Below the pieces are notes generated by a model. That model did no database searches and was not told where the DNA came from. It worked only from the letters and a program-made list of their open reading frames with translations. From Saprospiraceae bacterium (GTDB lineage Bacteria > Bacteroidota > Bacteroidia > Chitinophagales > Saprospiraceae), in NCBI GenBank assembly GCA_020631455.1, contig JAHDHF010000005.1, forward strand, positions 1-46,747: a stretch of 46,747 nt of DNA. Reading direction: 5' to 3'. This document shows positions 22,949-30,864 of the stretch, one piece after another. Made by a program: the position numbers and the translations under genes. Position 1 is the stretch's first letter, and every line of letters starts with the position of its first letter.

Positions 22949-23578
22949 ATGACACGAGCTCGTTCAAATGACCCCCAGTTATTGACGCCATCGCTCCGCC
23001 TGCCTGCCGAGACCGCACTCGAAGCAGAGATCATGCAGCAACGCGAATGGCAAATTGGGATTCATTGGGGCGTACCGCGACCAGGACATCCAGAAGGACC
23101 TGTTTTTAATCACATTCTCGAAGTACTCAAAAATGTCGAGCTACTCGATGTCGATGCAAAAACTCGTGAGCAACTTCGCATAATCACGCTAACGCACGAT
23201 ACGCTCAAATATTTGCAGCCGCCACTCCTCGATGCAACGCGCAGCAAGCATCACAGCATCTTAGCGCATGATTTTACAGCCAAATTTGTCGATGATCCTT
23301 GTGTACTCAAAACAATCAAGCTGCATGACGAAGCCTATTTCTCTTGGAGATTGATCTACCGACGTGAGCAACGCAAAGCTGGCGAAGCCAAGCTTGCACG
23401 ATTGCTTGATGACTTGGGCGATTGCTTGCAGCTGTATTACCTCTTTTTCTGGTGCGACACCTGCACAGGCGACAAGACGCTCGAACCTGTCGATTGGTTT
23501 GAATCTATGGTTCCAGATATCGCACCTTTGGTCTTCAAGAAAAAAGACCATGATCAATCGGAGTTTTTGGGAAGCTGA
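22949..23578 (+). CDS. HD-domain-like protein of unknown function
   Basis: The 209-residue protein has a metal-dependent phosphohydrolase-like pattern: GPVFNHILEVLKNV (first His), LTHDTLKY (HD pair), HHSILAHDFTAKF and KLHDEAYFSWRL, with further His/Asp in HD-superfamily spacing. HD proteins hydrolyse nucleotides or phosphate esters. The substrate cannot be told, and the assignment is by motif only. ATG 22949 (MTRARSNDPQ) is preferred over the TTG at 22931. The gene overlaps the following FAD oxidoreductase by 29 nt, so the pair is translated together, which may link the functions. Confidence 0.6.
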   Translation: MTRARSNDPQLLTPSLRLPAETALEAEIMQQREWQIGIHWGVPRPGHPEGPVFNHILEVLKNVELLDVDAKTREQLRIITLTHDTLKYLQPPLLDATRSKHHSILAHDFTAKFVDDPCVLKTIKLHDEAYFSWRLIYRREQRKAGEAKLARLLDDLGDCLQLYYLFFWCDTCTGDKTLEPVDWFESMVPDIAPLVFKKKDHDQSEFLGS

Positions 23579-24689
23579 TCTTCTCGCCACACCCACAGAT
23601 ATCATCATCATCGGAGCAGGCATCACTGGATTGTCGGCTGCTCTTTCTATCAAAGAGGCTCGGCCAGATCTGAGCGTCGCGATCCTAGAGCGCAGCGAAG
23701 CAGCTCGCGGCGCAAGTACGCGTAATGCGGGCTTCGCGACATTTGGCTCGGTCTCCGAGCTCGCCGAAGACATTGATCTCACCTCTGCTGAGATGGTTGC
23801 TGCTACAGTCAAGATGCGCTGGCAAGGATTACAGCTGCTGCGCTCGCGCGTGAGCGACGTAGAGATGAATTTTATTCAAGAAGGTGGCTACGAGATTTTC
23901 TTCAAGCGAGACGAATACGAGCAAGCAGAAGCTCGCCTACAAGAAGTCAACGAAGTGATTGCTGATTCTGTCGAACATGATGCCGCCTTTCAAGTTTCGC
24001 CGCACAAGGCGAGCGATCATTTTGTCAAAGCGCATCAGCAGATGCTCGTCACACCACTCGAAGGCAAAATCCATCCCGCGCGTATGCTCGCCAAGCTGCG
24101 GCAGCGTGTCTACCAAGCAGGCGTGATGATTCATTTTGGAATCGAGATCGAGCAAATAAATGCACATGATCGTGGTGTTGAGCTTCGCTCGACCATGCAA
24201 GACATCTTGAACTGCCGCCAAGTACTCGTTGCGACCAATGGTTTCTCCAAGCAGCTTCTACCTGAGCTTGAGATACGCCCAGTGCGCAATCAGGTGATCG
24301 TCACCGAGCCGCTGCAGAACTGTCCGCCCATCGGCAATATCCATGCAGATCGCGGCTACTATTATGCGCGCACCATCGGCGATCGCATCCTCCTTGGTGG
24401 CGGCAGACCATTTGGTGGCACTGACGAAGAAACCAATCAATTTGGATTGACTAAAAAGCTCCAATCGCATTTGCTTGATTTTTTGGAGCAGCGATTTACG
24501 CTAGACACAAAGCCGCGCATCGCGCATCAATGGAGCGGCATACTCGGCGTCGGTCCAGCTAAAGAACCTATTATTAAAACAGTCCAGCCAAATGTCACGT
24601 GCGCAGTTCGCCTTGCTGGTATTGGCGTCGCCATCGGCTCTATCGTCGGGCATCAAGCCGCCGAACATCTCCTTCAGCAGATGAATTAA
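23550..24689 (+). CDS. DAO-type FAD-dependent amine/amino-acid oxidoreductase
   Basis: The 379-residue flavoprotein belongs to the D-amino-acid oxidase / glycine oxidase superfamily. It has the dinucleotide fold DIIIIGAGITGLSAALSI...LERSEAARGASTRNAGFATFG, where the RGAS-RN segment is typical of sarcosine and glycine oxidase relatives. A substrate-domain segment RPVRNQVIVTEPL, GYYYARTIGDRILLGGG and the C-terminal HQWSGILGVG...VRLAGIGVAIG follow. It is probably an oxidase or dehydrogenase of small amines. The substrate is unknown. The frame runs back to 23364 inside the HD gene, but ATG 23550 (MINRSFWEADLL) gives a normal N-terminus and a 29-nt overlap. Confidence 0.85.
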   Translation: MINRSFWEADLLATPTDIIIIGAGITGLSAALSIKEARPDLSVAILERSEAARGASTRNAGFATFGSVSELAEDIDLTSAEMVAATVKMRWQGLQLLRSRVSDVEMNFIQEGGYEIFFKRDEYEQAEARLQEVNEVIADSVEHDAAFQVSPHKASDHFVKAHQQMLVTPLEGKIHPARMLAKLRQRVYQAGVMIHFGIEIEQINAHDRGVELRSTMQDILNCRQVLVATNGFSKQLLPELEIRPVRNQVIVTEPLQNCPPIGNIHADRGYYYARTIGDRILLGGGRPFGGTDEETNQFGLTKKLQSHLLDFLEQRFTLDTKPRIAHQWSGILGVGPAKEPIIKTVQPNVTCAVRLAGIGVAIGSIVGHQAAEHLLQQMN

Positions 24690-24709
24690 TTTTTCAATTT
24701 TTAATTATT

Positions 24710-24862
24710 GGGGCTGCCCACTCGCAAGCTCGCGGTCGGGCTATACGCAGTACGGTAGCCTAGCTTTTTCTATTTGATCCACGCACTAAAGTACGTGGCA
24801 ATACAAATAGAAAAATCCGCTTCGCTCCTTACAGTCGCTCGCGCTGCTCCTATCCCTCAGCC
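24710..24862 (-). repeat. Structured intergenic repeat, family A, copy 6 (supplies a stop codon)
   Basis: Minus orientation, A1 subtype, between convergent genes. On the minus strand GGCTGAGGGATAG encodes the last residues and TAG stop of the SRPBCC gene. One arm is TTTTTCTATTTG...CAAATAGAAAAA with a nested CCACG/CGTGG. Another is CTCGCAAGCTCGCG-like. Confidence 0.9.
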
Positions 24863-25335
24863 AAGAGCAAAATTTCCTTCCATTTATCTGATTCAGAGAA
24901 TTCTTTGATGACTTCGTTACGCTTAATTAAAAACTGAGTCATGTAATTTTCTAAAAAGAGAACATCTGCAAGTTTACCTAATATACCAAGCGGAGAAGTG
25001 TAATCAAAAATATCAGTCACAAGTGTACCTCCTTGTATCTCTTCTAAAATATGCGCGTGCTTAAATCTTTTAAATGCACCGCTGACCATTTCATCGACAA
25101 AATATTCTGGTCGCTTGAAGGCTGTAATTTTTGAAGTCAGTGTTTGAGTTACACCCAGATGCTTTGCTCGCCAAGTCACAGTTTCTCCAAGTTCAATTAA
25201 ACCAGATGTGACGCCTGCTATTGCTTCTTCGTTCGTTTGAGCTGCTGAATATTTGTGTACATCAATACTCCTGATTAAATCAAAAACAATTTCGCGTGGA
25301 GCGTGAATTCTCGTCTTAAGTTCGATCCTTGGCAT
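24850..25335 (-). CDS. SRPBCC-family (START-like) protein
   Basis: This 161-residue protein has the SRPBCC helix-grip pattern: IELKTRIHAPREIVFDLIRSID at the N-terminus, then beta strands (GETVTWRAKHLGV..., YFVDEMVSGAFKRFKHAHIL, GTLVTDIFDYTSPLG) and a long C-terminal helix (LENYMTQFLIKRNEVIKEF). The family binds hydrophobic ligands; the ligand here is unknown. The ATG at 25335 (MPRIELKT) is preferred to one at 25350. The last residues LAEG and the stop TAG are read from the conserved box of a family A repeat, so the natural C-terminus may have been altered by that element. It follows the VF530 gene on the same strand. Confidence 0.78.
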   Translation of the reverse strand: MPRIELKTRIHAPREIVFDLIRSIDVHKYSAAQTNEEAIAGVTSGLIELGETVTWRAKHLGVTQTLTSKITAFKRPEYFVDEMVSGAFKRFKHAHILEEIQGGTLVTDIFDYTSPLGILGKLADVLFLENYMTQFLIKRNEVIKEFSESDKWKEILLLAEG

Positions 25336-25354
25336 ACAAGAGTCAAACAAGGAC

Positions 25355-25585
25355 TTACTTTGATTGTTTGTCTAGCTCGTCTAAGTAAAGCTGCTCGACT
25401 TTAATCCGCGCCCAAGGCGTGCGGCGCAAAAATTTGAGACTTGACTTGACAGATGGATCATGCGTGAAGCAGCGTATCGAAATGCGGCTACCCATCTCGT
25501 CCCAACCAAGCTGCTCGACGAGATATTCGATAATATCCGCGAGTTTAATTCCGTGAAGTGGGTTATTTGGTTGTTCTTGACTCAT
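25355..25585 (-). CDS. VF530 (DUF2132) family DNA-binding protein
   Basis: The 76-residue protein is nearly all family signature: [43 protein letters not shown] and [18 protein letters not shown]530 proteins are small, double-stranded-DNA-binding-like helical proteins of unknown role, found across Gammaproteobacteria and Bacteroidota. A longer frame begins at 25705, but its first 40 codons are family B repeat sequence; ATG 25585 is the family start. The gene ends 20 nt before the SRPBCC ATG, so the two are likely co-transcribed. Confidence 0.9.
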   Translation of the reverse strand: MSQEQPNNPLHGIKLADIIEYLVEQLGWDEMGSRISIRCFTHDPSVKSSLKFLRRTPWARIKVEQLYLDELDKQSK

Positions 25586-25631
25586 TAGTGTTTGTGATTT
25601 GCTGCTGCTCGAATATACATGACATATCAGT

Positions 25632-25815
25632 GGACAAGCGCTGCGAAGTGGTGCGGCAAAGCCGCAGACGCGTAGCGGCCGAGCGATCAGCGAGCCACGC
25701 AGCATAGCGACCTTTTTTTCATTTCATTCAACCCTTCCTAAATCCTTCCCATGGAAAATGGAAGGACTTCAATTGCTCATTTTTCATTTAGATGAAATGA
25801 AAAAAAGGGTGGCCC
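25632..25815 (+). repeat. Structured intergenic repeat, family B, copy 4 (longest)
   Basis: Plus orientation, 184 bp. The first arm is TGCGGC-AAA-GCCGCA. The distal arm is a long hairpin, CTTTTTTTCATTTCAT paired with ATGAAATGAAAAAAAG, that encloses further palindromes around TCCTTCCCATGGAAAATGGA. It closes GGTGGCCC. The false start of the VF530 frame lies within it. Confidence 0.9.
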
Positions 25816-25830
25816 AAAAGAAACTTGTAC

Positions 25831-25869
25831 AAAAAAAGTGCAATCCTACGCTTGGTAGAATTGCACTTT
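25831..25869 (-). terminator. Intrinsic terminator of rpmH
   Basis: On the minus strand the stem GTGCAATTCTAC/GTAGGATTGCAC is followed by seven T (complement of 25831-25837). It lies 30 nt after the rpmH stop. Confidence 0.85.
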
Positions 25870-25896
25870 GATCAGGAGCAATCAATGACTACTCTC

Positions 25897-26067
25897 TAGA
25901 GAAACGGCTTACTTGAGGCCGTGCGGCTCTTCACTCACTGTCAAGCGGTGACGGCCTTTAGCGCGACGGCGTGCGAGGACTTTACGTCCGTTTTTAGTGG
26001 CCATGCGGCTACGGAAACCGTGTTTGTTTTTGCGCTTACGCTTTGATGGCTGCCAAGTACGTTTCAT
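25897..26067 (-). CDS. rpmH: 50S ribosomal protein L34
   Basis: The 56-residue basic protein [18 protein letters not shown]... [27 protein letters not shown] is unmistakably L34. The C-terminal tail (PHASSKPFL) is a few residues longer than in most relatives. It has its own promoter and terminator, with no rnpA following on the same strand, so it is separated from the usual rpmH-rnpA-yidC group. Confidence 0.97.
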
Positions 26068-26108
26068 GTTGTTTTATTTATCAGTCGTATGACCGTGTTT
26101 ATCAATCG

Positions 26109-26145
26109 GCCTGCAAAGATAGGCTCTTGTTTTGTGTTTGGCAAA
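26109..26145 (-). promoter_or_regulatory. Promoter of rpmH
   Basis: On the minus strand TTTG (26145-26142), a 20-nt spacer, then TATCTTTG (26121-26114) followed by CAGGC is a full Bacteroidota promoter with the GCAG extension. It ends 46 nt before the ATG and begins 6 nt after the upstream gene's stop. Confidence 0.75.
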
Positions 26146-26150
26146 CTTTA

Positions 26151-29100
26151 TCAAAAATCTCTTCCGATCGAAATGTACAGAATCGGATCGCGAGTATCTC
26201 CTGTCTCAACGCCCCAAGCATAATCGGTGCGCACGAAGTAACCAAAGATCGTGGTGCGGAAGCCAAATCCGTAGCCATACACGATTGGATTGCGGAAATA
26301 ATTGACATTGACTTCAACTGGCGCTTGTCCGATCGTTACTGAGTTGAGTGGATTTTCGTCAGAGAATGGATTGAGACCTTGCCATGCTGTACCGATATCT
26401 GCAAACCCAACGACTTGGAAGTTGCGAAGGATTGATGATTTGATCGGCTTCTTGGAGAGATATGTAAAAAGCGGCACACGTAATTCGGCATTGGCAACCG
26501 CGTAACTATTTCCGTTGCGGATATTATTCTTGAAGCCACGCATATTGGTCGCGAGCGTCTGATAGGCAAAGCTTGGATCAAATGGCACTGTGACTTCTTC
26601 ATTGAAATCCGGGAACAACCAATTATCGACGCCGCCGAGGAAGTATAGCATTTTCTCGGAGCCAAATGATGTAGCTCCTGCTGCACGAAGTGCGAGTATG
26701 CTACGCTTGTCAAGGCGCTGATAATGTCTGAAGTCTGCTCCGATGATGTTGAGTTGTCCTTGATTGAAGTCTAGCCCAAAGCCATCAAAAACTTGCAAAT
26801 CAAATTGCTTTTGAGCTTCGTAAAAGACTTTGTAGCGCGTTCCGTTCTTGATGTTCATGCTGACATCAATGGTGTTGTCAAAGACGTATTCGAGGCGCAG
26901 ACCAATGCGCTCTTGTGAAAATGTCTCAGCATTAAGGAACGGAAAATCAGAAGCAAGAGGAATCGCTTGGTCACCACGCAGCTGCGCTCTCAAGCGAACG
27001 CTGCGATAAATATCAAGCGGATATTTGAGTCGGACCTGCCCGAGAGTCGTAATTGACTTAATGGTAAATGGGAAGAAATTACCTGTGTCAAATGCGTTTT
27101 TGCGCGAGGATCTGAAAAAAGAATATTCTTTATCGAGACGCTTTTTGAGATCTTCAAACTGGAGGAAATAATCAACTCCATTAAATGAAATCGGCACACG
27201 AACTCCGCCTGTGAGGCGATAGTCTTCGAAAATATCTTTGACGCTGCCGCGAAGTAAAATACTTGGCGTCGGGAAGCCATAAAACTGCCCTGAACCGCCA
27301 TAGCTTTCGATGCCTTCGAAGAGAATGCTGTTGTCAAGCTGCGTCGTTATATAGTCGGTTTTGAATGTCGTGCGATACGGAAGCACATTTGATGATCGCC
27401 ATTTGAATGTATCGACAAGCATCGGCGAGACTTCACTTTGCGTAGGCGGCTTCTCAAGTGTGATTGATCCATCAGGCTGCTCATTGATGACTGCTGCGTC
27501 TTCGGGCTCTTCAAAATCGCTCTGGAAAATGTAATTATCAATATCAATTTTGTTGGTATCGGATCCTTCTTCTACCGGAGCAGTTTCAATCACACCGTCA
27601 GGAGTTGGCAGTTTTGGTTCTTCCTGATTGTTTTGCTCTTGCGGAGAAGAGGCAGCGGGCTTATTCGTCTGCTCGACAAATAAGCGATACGCTGTAGGGC
27701 GTACAGAAGTAAGCGGCTGAGTAATATCAGGCTTGCGTACAAAGACACGATTTCGACCATTGAGAAAGTACATTTCAGCAACTTTGCTTGTACGACGCGA
27801 TGAGCTTTGCTGTATTAAGCCTCGGTGCGCAAAAGATTGCTGATAGGTTGTCGCTCGGATGCCAAATACTGGTTCGAAGAGTGTCGTATCAATCAATGTC
27901 TGATCGGACTGCGCGATGATGCTATCGGCAGGATTGACAAGTTGGCTGCCATCTACGAATTTGACAATCGTATTTGTTGCAATTTGCTGCTTGGAGAACT
28001 CGCCGATATAGCGCGATGATAATCCGCTCTCATCAGAGGCATAAGCAAAGCGCACACTATCGATCTGCACAGGAGCAGATTCATTGGCGAGCGGCGTATT
28101 GGTGATTTGTGTAATTGCTTTTGAGTCTACATCGTAGTAAAAGAGATCGTACGTTCCTTGAGGTGCGAGTGTATCGAGCTTGGCAAAAGACTTAGCAGCT
28201 GAAGGACGATTACTCGTAAAAAGAATGCCTTTCTTGTCGCCGACTTTGTAGGCTGCTACATCAAGAACATCATAAATATCTGATGTTACTGTCGTGCCTC
28301 CGCGAGTAGTTGTGTTATAAATAACAGCATTGCTAATACCATTTGAAATCACTGCCATCAACAAACGCCGATTATCTAAAAAATCAATATCGACGATGCG
28401 CTCATAGCGATCTGGAATGGCTTCGGTATTTTTCTTTTTTGATTCGGTATCGTAGCGCAAGAATTTAATCTTGTCTTGCTTTTCATAGACGATGGCGAGC
28501 TCGCGGCCATTTGGCGTCCAGGCTAGTTTTGGATAGTTATAATCTGTTGCTTGGAAAATATTTTTATGTCCAAGCTTAAATACGCGCTTGCGTTTTTCAG
28601 AGCCGACTTCTTGAATGTAAACGCTATACTTTCCAAGCTCATTGACCGCATACGCAACTTGTTTGCCATTTGGACTGAGCGACATTTCTGTCACAGGTAG
28701 ATTTCGCTTATTTTTGAAAACGACTTCATTACTCTTCGTCATCTTGGTGATGCCATCGACATCAGCAGCATAAATACTTTGATAAAATTGAAACCACTCT
28801 TTCGACACTTGATCAAACGAGCCGCCAAGAACGTACATGTAGCCTGACTCGATGCTACGATTGATCCGAGTGATGTATAAGACATTGCTCACTGCAGCTG
28901 CTCCATCTCTCGAACTGATATAATGCCACATCGAATGTCCTGCTAGACGAGGATTGTCTTCGACTGCATCATAAAACGATTCGTAGCGTCCAGATAAAAT
29001 GCCATCGCGGAGCTGATCGTCGAGCTCTGTGTTCCAGCTTTCGCCTACGTAACTGACGATGCCTTCGGTAAACCATTCCGGCAGGTTGAGCAAAACCGCA

Positions 29101-29591
29101 TTTTGGACAACCTCTTGAAGACTGCGACCAAACAATAACTTATTCAAGTAAACGCGAGCGATGCCTTCACGGATTTGTCTTTTGAGATCGTTGTGATCGC
29201 CATTGAAGTAAACAAAGATTTTCCGCCCGACGATCTTGGTGACGCCACCAGTATTAAAAAAGACTTCTTCGCTGCCGATGTTCGATTGCTTGAGATCGGT
29301 CAAATCATTGTAGACTATGATTTCGATCTGGCCGCTGATGCGATCTTCCATGATTTGCTGAATCTCATCATAGTCATCTTCAGCCATGCGCAAAGCAGCC
29401 TTGGCAATGTTTTGGCCAGTGCCGTACCAGTAGACAATGTAATTCGCTGATTGATATTGCTCCCACTGGAAATCATGATACTGTACGCGATTTTTCCCAA
29501 AGTCGATTTGTGTTCCTTGAGCAAAAAGAAAACTACAAGCACTTGAAACGACAAGCAAACAGACAGAACAAAACGAGATTAAATACTTCAT
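26151..29591 (-). CDS. Outer-membrane protein with TolB-like propeller and C-terminal beta-barrel
   Basis: This 1146-residue protein (signal peptide ending SFLFAQ) is typical of Bacteroidota. The N-terminal 280 residues resemble a gluzincin peptidase domain (LPEWFTEGIVSYVGESW), but the HExxH site is missing: REGIARVYLNKL stands in its place. Residues of about 300-600 contain TolB-like beta-propeller repeats (MSLSPNGKQVAYAV, LAWTPNGRELAIVYE, GILFTSNRPSAA). A Pro/Glu/Gln-rich linker around residue 680 leads to a C-terminal Omp85-like barrel ending in DPILYISIGRDF. A role at the outer membrane, perhaps in secretion or assembly, is plausible but unproven. The frame extends to 29675; ATG 29591 gives the signal peptide. 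Confidence 0.87.
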   Translation of the reverse strand: MKYLISFCSVCLLVVSSACSFLFAQGTQIDFGKNRVQYHDFQWEQYQSANYIVYWYGTGQNIAKAALRMAEDDYDEIQQIMEDRISGQIEIIVYNDLTDLKQSNIGSEEVFFNTGGVTKIVGRKIFVYFNGDHNDLKRQIREGIARVYLNKLLFGRSLQEVVQNAVLLNLPEWFTEGIVSYVGESWNTELDDQLRDGILSGRYESFYDAVEDNPRLAGHSMWHYISSRDGAAAVSNVLYITRINRSIESGYMYVLGGSFDQVSKEWFQFYQSIYAADVDGITKMTKSNEVVFKNKRNLPVTEMSLSPNGKQVAYAVNELGKYSVYIQEVGSEKRKRVFKLGHKNIFQATDYNYPKLAWTPNGRELAIVYEKQDKIKFLRYDTESKKKNTEAIPDRYERIVDIDFLDNRRLLMAVISNGISNAVIYNTTTRGGTTVTSDIYDVLDVAAYKVGDKKGILFTSNRPSAAKSFAKLDTLAPQGTYDLFYYDVDSKAITQITNTPLANESAPVQIDSVRFAYASDESGLSSRYIGEFSKQQIATNTIVKFVDGSQLVNPADSIIAQSDQTLIDTTLFEPVFGIRATTYQQSFAHRGLIQQSSSRRTSKVAEMYFLNGRNRVFVRKPDITQPLTSVRPTAYRLFVEQTNKPAASSPQEQNNQEEPKLPTPDGVIETAPVEEGSDTNKIDIDNYIFQSDFEEPEDAAVINEQPDGSITLEKPPTQSEVSPMLVDTFKWRSSNVLPYRTTFKTDYITTQLDNSILFEGIESYGGSGQFYGFPTPSILLRGSVKDIFEDYRLTGGVRVPISFNGVDYFLQFEDLKKRLDKEYSFFRSSRKNAFDTGNFFPFTIKSITTLGQVRLKYPLDIYRSVRLRAQLRGDQAIPLASDFPFLNAETFSQERIGLRLEYVFDNTIDVSMNIKNGTRYKVFYEAQKQFDLQVFDGFGLDFNQGQLNIIGADFRHYQRLDKRSILALRAAGATSFGSEKMLYFLGGVDNWLFPDFNEEVTVPFDPSFAYQTLATNMRGFKNNIRNGNSYAVANAELRVPLFTYLSKKPIKSSILRNFQVVGFADIGTAWQGLNPFSDENPLNSVTIGQAPVEVNVNYFRNPIVYGYGFGFRTTIFGYFVRTDYAWGVETGDTRDPILYISIGRDF

Positions 29592-29599
29592 GTACAGCG

Positions 29600-29631
29600 G
29601 AAAGGTAAGATGTCTAACAACAGTCACACAA
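29600..29631 (-). promoter_or_regulatory. Possible promoter of the TolB-like gene
   Basis: On the minus strand TTG (29631-29629), 21 nt, then TACCTTTC (29607-29600) resembles the -33/-7 pattern with one mismatch. It ends only 8 nt before the ATG, which would leave almost no leader, so I hold it loosely. Confidence 0.3.
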
Positions 29632-29650
29632 GGATAGATGCAGCAAAGAC

Positions 29651-29658
29651 TACATTTG
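29651..29658 (+). promoter_or_regulatory. -7 element of the divergent metallo-hydrolase gene
   Basis: TACATTTG matches TAnnTTTG and ends 29 nt before the ATG at 29688. No -33 TTTG is seen at proper spacing. Confidence 0.45.
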
Positions 29659-29687
29659 TGTTTTCTTTCGCACAAAACGTGCTACAA

Positions 29688-30353
29688 ATGACAAAAGTTG
29701 CATCTTTTACATTCAGCCCCTTTTCAGAGAACACGTATGTCGTTTATGACGACACAAAAGAATGTATCATCGTCGATCCAGGCTGCTTTGATCAAGCAGA
29801 GCGCGATCAGCTTCAAGCATTCATTTCAGACAATGACTTGGAGCCAAAGCTGCTGCTCAATACACATTGCCATCTTGATCACATCTTCGGCAATGGCTTT
29901 GTGTCACGTACCTACAATGTGCCACTGATCACACACGAAGGCGAGCTCGAATGGATCGAGCATTTCCCAGAAAGAGCAGCTTTTTTTGGCATCCAGAATG
30001 TCGATCAATCTCCTCTACCCGATCGCTACGTAGACCAAGGCGACACGATTGAATTTGGAAATACAAAATTAGAAGTCTTATTCACGCCTGGACACTCGGC
30101 TGCTCACATCGCTTTTTATTGCAAGGAATCCAACTTCGTTCTCGCTGGCGATGTTTTGTTTAATGGCAGCATCGGTCGAGTCGATCTGCCAGGTGGCGAC
30201 ATGAAAACACTCATGACAAGCATCGAGACTCGACTCATGACACTTCCTGATGAGACGACTGTCTATGCAGGGCACATGAGCCGCACTACTATCGGTCAAG
30301 AACGAAAAAGCAATCCATACTGGCTCGCCTGGAAAGATGGTAGCTTGATTTAA
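29688..30353 (+). CDS. Metallo-beta-lactamase-fold hydrolase (glyoxalase II-like)
   Basis: The 221-residue cytoplasmic protein has the metal site THCHLDH (residues 59-65, HxHxDH), TPGHSAAHIAF, AGDVLFNGSIGR and GHMSRTTIGQERKSNPY, the last like the GH...TTIG-E segment of hydroxyacylglutathione hydrolase-like thioesterases. Such proteins in Bacteroidota are usually annotated MBL-fold hydrolases, and the natural thioester is unknown. ATG 29688 is preferred over 29610, which would place the start in the divergent promoter region. It ends 21 nt before a family A repeat. Confidence 0.9.
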   Translation: MTKVASFTFSPFSENTYVVYDDTKECIIVDPGCFDQAERDQLQAFISDNDLEPKLLLNTHCHLDHIFGNGFVSRTYNVPLITHEGELEWIEHFPERAAFFGIQNVDQSPLPDRYVDQGDTIEFGNTKLEVLFTPGHSAAHIAFYCKESNFVLAGDVLFNGSIGRVDLPGGDMKTLMTSIETRLMTLPDETTVYAGHMSRTTIGQERKSNPYWLAWKDGSLI

Positions 30354-30374
30354 TTATAAGCTTTAAAATAAATT

Positions 30375-30517
30375 GGGGCTGCCCTCGCCTCATTTTATTT
30401 CGGCGAGGTCGGGCTATCCGCAGTACGGTAGCCTAGCTTTTTATTTTCTATTAAAAATAGAAAATAAAAATCCGCTTCACTCATTCCATTCGCTCGTGCT
30501 GCTCCTATCCCTCAGCT
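30375..30517 (-). repeat. Structured intergenic repeat, family A, copy 7
   Basis: Minus orientation, A1 subtype, in a convergent junction. The distal arm is CTCGCC/GGCGAG. Another arm is TTTTTATTTTCTATT/AATAGAAAATAAAAA, a terminator-like A/T hairpin. The outermost base of the closing stem is changed (AGCTG instead of GGCTG), leaving one unpaired position. Confidence 0.9.
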
Positions 30518-30529
30518 AAGGCTATTGTT

Positions 30530-30621
30530 ATAGCGGACTTGATCCGCTATCCCACACAGTCCAATATCAAATCTTGACAATTATAGTATGTGGGATCACG
30601 CATAAATGCCATTTGGCATTT
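30530..30621. repeat. Cluster of three palindromes in a gene-free convergent gap
   Basis: ATAGCGGA/TCCGCTAT (30530-30550, 5-nt loop), ATCCCACA/TGTGGGAT (30549-30556 and 30589-30596, sharing two bases with the first) and AAATGCCA/TGGCATTT (30604-30621) follow one another. The whole gap 30518-30710 holds no frame worth calling. It lies between family A and family B copies but shares no box with them. Confidence 0.55.
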
Positions 30622-30710
30622 TGCGAGATAACAAAATTCTTTGAATAGTTCAAGAAACCATCTTATGCGACATTATGAAAACTAATTAGTATTGTATATG
30701 ACAAGGTAAT

Positions 30711-30849
30711 GGACAAGCGCTGCGAAGTGGCGCGACGTAGAGCGAAGCTCTAGGAGCGGACGCCGTAGGCGGCCGAGCGAACAGCGAGCCACGCAGCATA
30801 GCGACAGCAGCCACATTTTTCAATAGAAAAATGTGGCTGCTGATGGCCC
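30711..30849 (+). repeat. Structured intergenic repeat, family B, copy 5
   Basis: Plus orientation, just before the nadA 3' end. It opens GGACAAGCGCTGCGAAGTGG. The first arm is AGAGC-GAA-GCTCT. The distal arm is AGCAGCCACATTTTTC/GAAAAATGTGGCTGCT. It closes GATGGCCC. Confidence 0.9.
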
Positions 30850-30864
30850 ATAAAAATTAAAATT

